64,000 nucleotides of DNA from Nocardioides ginsengisegetis (lineage in GTDB: Bacteria; Actinomycetota; Actinomycetes; Propionibacteriales; Nocardioidaceae): the NCBI RefSeq assembly GCF_014138045.1, contig NZ_JACGXA010000003.1, positions 186,001 to 250,000 on the forward strand, in the 5' to 3' direction. Shown in pieces: positions 58,885-64,000 of this stretch (the first letter of the stretch is position 1; the number at the start of each line of letters is the position of its first letter). The notes under the pieces are model-generated. The model ran no database searches. It saw only the letters and a program-made list of their open reading frames with translations, and was not told the origin of the DNA. The position numbers and the translations under genes were made by a program.

Positions 58885-59448
58885 GTGTTTCCTGTCGGTG
58901 GGGTGGGCGTCATGCTCCTGGGCGCGTTCGTGTCCGGGGGCCTCTGCCTGCTGCTCGGCACCGCCCTGCGTCGCCGCCTCGGGCCGACGACGGGCCTGTC
59001 GATCGCCGGACTGCTCTGGTCGGTCGTCGTGATCGCCGTCGTCACGCTCATCCCGGCCAACGGTGCCCCGGGCATCGTCTCGGCCGAGGGCCGGCTGACC
59101 ACCTGCTCGTGGGACATCGGCGGGCCCGCACCCACGGGCTTCTGGATCTTCCAGTCCGGCCAGCGGCTGCTCAACACGGTGCTGTTCGTGCCGTCGGGGG
59201 CGCTGCTCGTGCTGGCCGCCGCGCGGTGGCGGGCGGCCCGGGTCCTGGTCCCGGTCGGCTTCGCGCTGCTCGCGTGCTACTCCGCCGGCATCGAGCTCAC
59301 CCAGCTCCAGCTGGCCCGGATCGACCGTGCCTGCGACGTCACCGACGTCATCGACAACGTGTCGGGCGCGGCGATCGGCGTCCTGGTCGGCGGGCTGCTG
59401 GCGCTGGTGCTCCGCCCGTGGCGGCGCCGCGGCCAGGTCCGCGGTTAG
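58885..59448 (+). CDS. VanZ-like membrane protein
   Basis: A 187-residue protein with about five hydrophobic helices and the VanZ-type segment N-T-V-L-F-V-P-S-G near residue 98 and S-A-G-I-E-L-T-Q-L near 132, followed by D-V-T-D-V-I-D-N near 151. VanZ domains are linked to teicoplanin resistance but most members have unknown roles. GTG 58885 is preferred because TACCCT (58872-58877) lies 7 nt before it; GTG 58867 is an alternative. Its TAG stop is part of the -10 box of the next gene. Confidence 0.8.
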   Translation: MFPVGGVGVMLLGAFVSGGLCLLLGTALRRRLGPTTGLSIAGLLWSVVVIAVVTLIPANGAPGIVSAEGRLTTCSWDIGGPAPTGFWIFQSGQRLLNTVLFVPSGALLVLAAARWRAARVLVPVGFALLACYSAGIELTQLQLARIDRACDVTDVIDNVSGAAIGVLVGGLLALVLRPWRRRGQVRG

Positions 59449-59458
59449 GGTGCCGTCT

Positions 59459-60538
59459 GTGCCCAGCCTGAGCAGCCCGCAGCCTCGTCCGAACGTCTCC
59501 GAGATCCCGCGGTACGTCGCGGGGAAGCCGCCGACGGTCCGGCCCGGGCTGACGTCGTACAAGCTCTCCTCGAACGAGAACCCCTACCCCCCGCTGCCCG
59601 GCGTGCTCGAGGCGGCGCAGGCCGCGGTGGCGCAGATGAACCGCTACCCCGACATGGGCGCCACGGCGCTGTACGACGCCCTCGCGGAGCGGTTCGAGGT
59701 CCCGGCCGAGCACCTGTCGCTGGCGACCGGGTCGGTCGGCCTGATCTACCAGCTGGTGCAGGCCTTCTGCGACCCCGGCGACGAGGTCGTCTTCGCCTGG
59801 CGGTCCTTCGAGGCCTACCCGATCGCGGTCACCGCCGCCGCCGCGACGTCGGTCCGGGTGCCGGTGCTGCCCGATGGCCGCCACGACCTCGACGCGATGG
59901 CCGCCGCGATCACCGACCGCACCAAGGTCGTGCTGGTCTGCACCCCCAACAACCCGACCGGTCCCGCGGTCACCCAGGCCGAGCTCGACGCCTTCCTCGC
60001 GAAGGTGCCGCCGCACGTGCTCGTCGTGGTCGACGAGGCCTACGTCGAGTTCGTGCGGATGGACGACGCCGTCGACGGCATCGCCACCTACGCGCAGCAC
60101 GACAACGTGGTGCTGACCCGCACCTTCTCCAAGGCCTACGGGCTGGCCGGCTTCCGGGTCGGCTACGCCGTGGCGCCCGCCGACATCGCGGGCGCCCTGC
60201 GCGCGGTCTCGCTGCCCTTCGGCGTCTCGACCGTCGCGCAGGCCGCCGCGATCGCCTCGCTCGCCGCCGAGGACCTGCTCGTCGAGCGGGTCGAGGCGCT
60301 GGTCGGCGAGCGGGCCCGGTTCCGCGACGGTCTCCTCGAGGCCGGCTGGGCGATCCCCGAGGCCCAGGGGAACTTCGTGTGGTTCGACCTCGGGGACCGC
60401 GCGGCCGACTTCGCCGCCGCGGCCGACGCCGTCGGTGTCACCGTCCGTCCCTTCGCCGGTGAGGGCGTGCGGGTGTCGATCGGTGAGACCGAGGCGAACG
60501 ACCGGATCCTCACGCTGGCGCGGGAGTTCCCTCACTGA
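59459..60538 (+). CDS. hisC: Histidinol-phosphate/aromatic aminotransferase
   Basis: A 359-residue class II PLP aminotransferase: S-S-N-E-N-P near residue 33, Y-P-D near 63, N-N-P-T-G near 164, D-E-A-Y near 196 and the PLP-binding Lys in T-F-S-K-A-Y-G-L-A-G near 225. No other his genes are near, so it may be the aromatic aminotransferase (Pat) of actinobacteria rather than the histidine enzyme. GTG 59459 lies 7 nt after TAGGGT (59446-59451), whose first three bases are the stop of the VanZ-like gene. Confidence 0.85.
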   Translation: MPSLSSPQPRPNVSEIPRYVAGKPPTVRPGLTSYKLSSNENPYPPLPGVLEAAQAAVAQMNRYPDMGATALYDALAERFEVPAEHLSLATGSVGLIYQLVQAFCDPGDEVVFAWRSFEAYPIAVTAAAATSVRVPVLPDGRHDLDAMAAAITDRTKVVLVCTPNNPTGPAVTQAELDAFLAKVPPHVLVVVDEAYVEFVRMDDAVDGIATYAQHDNVVLTRTFSKAYGLAGFRVGYAVAPADIAGALRAVSLPFGVSTVAQAAAIASLAAEDLLVERVEALVGERARFRDGLLEAGWAIPEAQGNFVWFDLGDRAADFAAAADAVGVTVRPFAGEGVRVSIGETEANDRILTLAREFPH

Positions 60539-61802
60539 CCTGCTCGGCCGGCTCGACCGCCGGGCGGACGTCGATCTCGCGCCACTTCGGGTCGACCGCC
60601 GGCAGCATCGTGACCAGGAAGTACGCCGAGCCGGCGACCAGCATGGCGACCATCAGGCCGGCGCCGCTGATGATCGCGCCGCCGAGCAGCGGACCGATCG
60701 GCATGAGCGCGAAGCACAGCGCCGTGATCAGCGACGAGACGCGACCCACCAGGTGGCCGGGGATCCGCTCGTAGATGACGGCGCCCAGGATCGGGTTGAT
60801 GAACCCCGACCCGAAGCCCGAGACGACCGCGATCGCCAGCACCGTCCACAGCGGGTTGTCCCAGGCCAGGACGAAGAACCGGGGCGAACCGCAGACCAGG
60901 AAGGTCACGAGGTACGTCGTGTAGCGGGGCAGCCGGGCCGCCCAGGTCGCGGCGCAGATCGCGCCGAGGGCCGCGAAGCCGCCGAACACCGCGAAGACCA
61001 GGCCCAGCACGGCCGGGCCGCCGCCCCAGGTCCGGGCCCACACCGGCATCAGGACCGAGGCGTACGCCGCGTCGATCATGTTGGTCAGCGCGACCATGAA
61101 GGCGATGGCGAGCAGCACCCGGTCGCCGCGCAGGAAGTGCCAGCCCGCGGCGAGCTGGGCGCGGTAGGGGAGCGGGTCGCCCTCCTCGCCCTCCGCGCCC
61201 GTCGCGGCCGGTCGGGCCATCGAGGCCGTCGCCCAGGCCAGCAGCAGCGCGGAGAGCCCGAAGCTGACGGCGTCGACGACCAGGGCGTTGGCCGCGCCGA
61301 TGACGGCGATCAGGCCGCCCGCGAAGGCGGCGCCCAGCATCGTGGCGGAGCGCTCGACGGTGGCGTGCAGGCCGGTCGCCCGCTCCATCGGGACCTGCGC
61401 CGACTCGACCAGCCCCGGCACGATCGCGCCCTTGGCGGCATCGCCGGGACCGCGCAGGGCGCCGGCCAGGGCGACCAGTGCCAGCAGGGCACCGAATCGC
61501 AGCAGCCCCGCGTCGTACAGCAGCGGGATCGAGCCGACCACGAACAGCGAGCCGACGTCGCAGGTGATGCTGACCCGGCGCGCGCCGACCCGGTCGATGA
61601 TCGGCCCGCCGAGCACCTTGAGCAGCACCAGCGGCACCATCTCGAAGAGGGCGACCAGGCCGGTCTTCACCGGGGAGTCGGTGGTCACGAGGACGAAGTA
61701 CGGCAGGGCCAGCATGGAGACGCGGGTGCCCGTCAGGGACACGGCCTCGGACGTGAGCCAGCCGTAGAGGGGCCGGCGGTTGGCGGTGGTCGTGCTGCTC
61801 AT
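60510..61802 (-). CDS. MFS transporter
   Basis: A 430-residue transporter with about twelve hydrophobic helices and the loop motif G-G-P-I-I-D-R-V-G-A-R-R near residue 65, typical of major-facilitator drug exporters. It overlaps the ArsR-type regulator by ATGA and is surely coregulated with it. Its 3' end overlaps hisC by 29 bp tail-to-tail. The cargo is probably a toxic compound that the regulator senses. Confidence 0.88.
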   Translation of the reverse strand: MSSTTTANRRPLYGWLTSEAVSLTGTRVSMLALPYFVLVTTDSPVKTGLVALFEMVPLVLLKVLGGPIIDRVGARRVSITCDVGSLFVVGSIPLLYDAGLLRFGALLALVALAGALRGPGDAAKGAIVPGLVESAQVPMERATGLHATVERSATMLGAAFAGGLIAVIGAANALVVDAVSFGLSALLLAWATASMARPAATGAEGEEGDPLPYRAQLAAGWHFLRGDRVLLAIAFMVALTNMIDAAYASVLMPVWARTWGGGPAVLGLVFAVFGGFAALGAICAATWAARLPRYTTYLVTFLVCGSPRFFVLAWDNPLWTVLAIAVVSGFGSGFINPILGAVIYERIPGHLVGRVSSLITALCFALMPIGPLLGGAIISGAGLMVAMLVAGSAYFLVTMLPAVDPKWREIDVRPAVEPAEQVSEGTPAPA

Positions 61803-62377
61803 TGCTGGTCTCCTGTCACGGTCCCGGGTCGCGGGAAGGCGGCGATCTGGATGACGAAGTCCGCGGTGGCGGGGTCGTCGGCGGGCTCCTCGTCCTGGCT
61901 CATGAACCAGTCGTGGACGTGGTCGAGCAGTGCCCTGGCCCGGGCCGGGGTGAGGCGGATGCCGTAGTCGCTGAACGTCGAGGCGTGTCGCCACTCGTCG
62001 GACAGCAGGCCGTGCTCCTCGACGGCCCGCTGCAGCTGCTCGGTCAGCACGGTGGCCACCGACTGGAGGTAGGCGTCCATCGTCTGCCGGGTCTCCTCGT
62101 CCGCCGGCTCCTCGCGCTCGGTCATGGTCGCCTGGTGGGCGGCCTTCCACCAGCGGTCGCGGGCATTGCCCCGCTCCTCGTCGTCGACGATGAAGCCGTG
62201 CTGGGCCAGCTGGCGGAGGTGGTACGACGTGGCGCCGCTGTTGAGGCCGAGGCGGGTCGCGAGCTGGGTGGCCGTGGCCGGCCCCTCGATCCGCAGCAGC
62301 CCGAGCATCCGCAGCCGCACGGGGTGCGTCAGCGCCTTGAGCGCCTGCGGCGACGGGGTGATCGAGGTGAGGTCCAT
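61799..62377 (-). CDS. ArsR-type winged-helix regulator of the MFS gene
   Basis: A 192-residue protein with an ArsR-like winged helix at residues 5-85 (A-L-K-A-L-T-H-P-V-R-L-R-M-L, A-T-Q-L-A-T-R-L-G-L-N-S-G-A-T-S-Y-H-L) and a helical C-terminal extension of about 100 residues. It has no metal-binding Cys pair, so the signal is probably organic. ATG 62377 is 6 nt after TACAGT, a leaderless start. The operator covers its -35 region, indicating self-repression. Confidence 0.86.
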   Translation of the reverse strand: MDLTSITPSPQALKALTHPVRLRMLGLLRIEGPATATQLATRLGLNSGATSYHLRQLAQHGFIVDDEERGNARDRWWKAAHQATMTEREEPADEETRQTMDAYLQSVATVLTEQLQRAVEEHGLLSDEWRHASTFSDYGIRLTPARARALLDHVHDWFMSQDEEPADDPATADFVIQIAAFPRPGTVTGDQQ

Positions 62378-62383
62378 GGCAGG

Positions 62384-62425
62384 ACTGTAGAACCGCAAAG
62401 AGATGTTTGCAAACACTTCTTTGCG
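62384..62425 (-). promoter_or_regulatory. arsR-MFS promoter with double GCAAA-N6-TTTGC operator
   Basis: On the minus strand TTGCAA (62407-62412), 17 bp, TACAGT (62384-62389), then 6 nt to the ATG. The segment 62394-62425 consists of two GCAAA-N6-TTTGC palindromes that share their central GC, making a nearly perfect 32-bp palindrome over the -35 box. The arrangement fits two dimers of the ArsR-type repressor. Confidence 0.75.
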
Positions 62426-62493
62426 ATCAGTCTGGACCAGCGGGGACGAGACGGTGTTACCCCGAAGCAACGGGGACCGGGCAGGCTAGGGCC

Positions 62494-64000
62494 ATGTCGG
62501 TCAAGGTCGCGCTCGAGCACCGCACCACCTACGAGTTCGCGCGCCCGATCGCGGTGGCGCCCCACGTGGTCCGCCTGCGGCCCGCGCCGCACTGCCGCAC
62601 GCCCATCGAGGCCTACTCCCTCGAGGTCTCGCCGAAGAACCACTTCGTCAACTGGCAGCAGGACCCGTTCGGCAACTGGCTGGCACGGCTGGTCTTCCCC
62701 GAGCCGGTCCAGACCCTCGACATCACCGTCGGCCTGGTGGCCGACCTGATGGTGATCAACCCCTTCGACTTCTTCATCGAGGAGAGCGCCGAGCGCTTCC
62801 CGTTCGCCTACGAGCCGGTCCTCGCGGCCGACCTCGCGCCGTACCTCCGCCCGGTCGAGGACAGTGCCGAGGCCGCCGCGTGGAAGGACCGGCTGCCCCC
62901 GCTGCCCGAGGACGGCACCCCGACCGTCACGTTCCTCGCCGACCTCAACGCCGCGGTGCACCGCGACGTGGCTTACTCCGTGCGGATGGAGGCGGGCGTC
63001 CAGACCCCCGACGAGACGCTGCGCGCCGGGATCGGCTCGTGCCGCGACAGTGCCTGGCTGCTGGTCAGCCTCCTGCGTCAGCACGGCCTGGCCGCCCGCT
63101 TCGTGTCCGGCTACCTCGTGCAGCTCACCGCCGACACCGAGGCGCTCGACGGCCCGAGCGGCCCCGAGGCCGACTTCACCGACCTGCACGCGTGGGCCGA
63201 GGTGTTCGTCCCGGGCGCCGGCTGGGTCGGGATGGACCCGACCAGCGCGCTGTTCGCCGGCGAGGGCCACATCCCGCTGTCCGCGACCCCGCACCCGTCC
63301 AGCGCCGCGCCGATCGAGGGCGCCACCGAGCCGGTCGAGGTCAGCTTCTCCTTCCACAACCAGGTGCGCCGCGTCCACGAGGACCCGCGCGTCACCAAGC
63401 CCTACACCGACGAGCAGTGGGCCCGGATCGACACGCTCGGCGAGGCCGTCGACAAGCGGCTGGCCGAGGGCGACTGCCGCCTGACGATGGGCGGCGAGCC
63501 CACCTTCGTCTCCCTCGACGACGCGACCTCCGCCCAGTGGAGCTCCGAGGCCGACGGCCCCGAGAAGCGCCGGCTCGCCAACGACCTGGCCGAGCGGCTG
63601 CGGCGCGTGTACGCCGAGGGCGGGGTCGTCCAGCGCAGCCAGGGCAAGTGGTACCCCGGCGAGCCGCTGCCCCGCTGGCAGATCGGGCTCCAGTGGCGCA
63701 CCGACGGGGAGCCGCTGTGGCAGGACCCGGCATTGCTGGCCGACCCGTGGGCCGGCGATTCGTCCCCGACGGCCGTCGCGGACGCGCGGGCCCTCGCGGA
63801 GCGGATCACGCAGACACTCGGGCTACCCGGCGACCTGCTGCACGCGGCGTACGAGGACCCGCTCGCGGTGCTCGCCACCGAGGTCCGGCAGCCCCACGGC
63901 GCGCGTCCCCGGGACGGGGAGATCGACGCCGACAGCCTCGCCCACCTCGACGCCGCGGTGACGGACGCGGTCGCCTGGGTGCTGCCGCTCGTCACCGGCG
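62494..64000 (+). CDS. Transglutaminase-like/DUF2126 protein, N-terminal part
   Basis: The frame from ATG 62494 stays open to the window end (502 codons), so the 3' end is missing. It begins with a beta-rich transglutaminase N-domain (V-A-L-E-H-R-T-T-Y-E near residue 5), then the core with catalytic Cys in G-S-C-R-D-S-A-W near 183, His in D-L-H-A-W-A-E-V near 231 and Asp in M-D-P-T-S-A near 247. After about 300 a DUF2126 domain starts (L-T-M-G-G-E-P-T-F-V near 330). Full-length homologues have about 1,100 residues and often have an alpha-E/circularly permuted ATP-grasp partner downstream. CAGGCT (62482-62487), 6 nt before the ATG, may be the -10 box. Confidence 0.85.
   Translation, partial: MSVKVALEHRTTYEFARPIAVAPHVVRLRPAPHCRTPIEAYSLEVSPKNHFVNWQQDPFGNWLARLVFPEPVQTLDITVGLVADLMVINPFDFFIEESAERFPFAYEPVLAADLAPYLRPVEDSAEAAAWKDRLPPLPEDGTPTVTFLADLNAAVHRDVAYSVRMEAGVQTPDETLRAGIGSCRDSAWLLVSLLRQHGLAARFVSGYLVQLTADTEALDGPSGPEADFTDLHAWAEVFVPGAGWVGMDPTSALFAGEGHIPLSATPHPSSAAPIEGATEPVEVSFSFHNQVRRVHEDPRVTKPYTDEQWARIDTLGEAVDKRLAEGDCRLTMGGEPTFVSLDDATSAQWSSEADGPEKRRLANDLAERLRRVYAEGGVVQRSQGKWYPGEPLPRWQIGLQWRTDGEPLWQDPALLADPWAGDSSPTAVADARALAERITQTLGLPGDLLHAAYEDPLAVLATEVRQPHGARPRDGEIDADSLAHLDAAVTDAVAWVLPLVTG

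Overview
The window is about 64 kb of very GC-rich DNA (roughly 70% or more by eye), densely coding, with many GTG starts, ATGA/GTGA stop-start overlaps and TANNNT -10 boxes lying 6-8 nt before start codons (leaderless transcripts). Together with a MPT83/MPT70-like fasciclin lipoprotein beside sigK-rskA, a probable 6C RNA and numerous acyl-CoA dehydrogenases, this points to an actinobacterial chromosome, most likely Nocardioides or a relative (Propionibacteriales). That placement is inference from gene content and style. I see no rRNA, tRNA, CRISPR array, insertion sequence, phage or integrase; the region looks like core and near-core chromosome.

Layout. 0-7 kb: 3' end of a glutamine amidotransferase, an EthA-like Baeyer-Villiger monooxygenase, CsbD, a DEAD-box helicase, a CAAX-type membrane protease, an NAD(P)-binding protein and a hydratase. 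6.5-10.8 kb: a MerR regulator facing a fadA-fadB beta-oxidation operon through a palindromic operator. 11-13.2 kb: an ABC exporter pair. 14.5-20.8 kb: an acyl-CoA dehydrogenase/SDR/phosphotransferase/phosphatase set resembling a 4-hydroxyacyl-CoA (ACAD10/11 or Lva-type) pathway, then SDR, VOC and flavin monooxygenase genes. 21.6-24.5 kb: four overlapping genes of unknown function that look like orphan WXG-type secretion substrates plus a lipoprotein. 24.5-33.5 kb: a TetR-controlled seven-gene operon (TIGR03084-type protein, AtuA, two acyl-CoA dehydrogenases, biotin-dependent carboxylase alpha and beta) for isoprenoid or branched acyl-CoA degradation.

34.9-44.0 kb is all on the minus strand: molybdopterin oxidoreductase, MPT83-like fasciclin lipoprotein, sigK, rskA, a fused FAD-oxidoreductase/DUF1365 protein, two cyclopropane/methyl-transfer fatty-acid synthases and a DUF1295 protein. 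This matches the Mycobacterium tuberculosis sigK locus, and two candidate SigK promoters of nearly identical sequence can be read directly. 44-50 kb: enoyl-CoA hydratase, a HelD/HelR-type helicase, a DHFR-like reductase, a fused TrpEG/PhzE-like synthase and a probable 6C RNA. 50-54 kb: a sulfatase lipoprotein and pabA-pabB. 54-56.5 kb: MprAB-like two-component system with a lipoprotein. 57-58.8 kb: fructosamine kinase, low-molecular-weight phosphatase and a membrane protein. 58.9-64 kb: VanZ-like protein, HisC/Pat aminotransferase, an ArsR-MFS operon with a double palindromic operator, and the start of a transglutaminase/DUF2126 protein that runs off the end.

The most noteworthy signals beyond gene content are: the sigK regulon with readable promoters and a cysteine-free SigK; a long perfect inverted repeat lying inside pabB; a dispersed palindromic repeat that has inserted in frame as V-S-(A/T)-G-S-T peptides in several genes; overlapping divergent leaderless promoters; and well-defined operators for the MerR, TetR and ArsR regulators.
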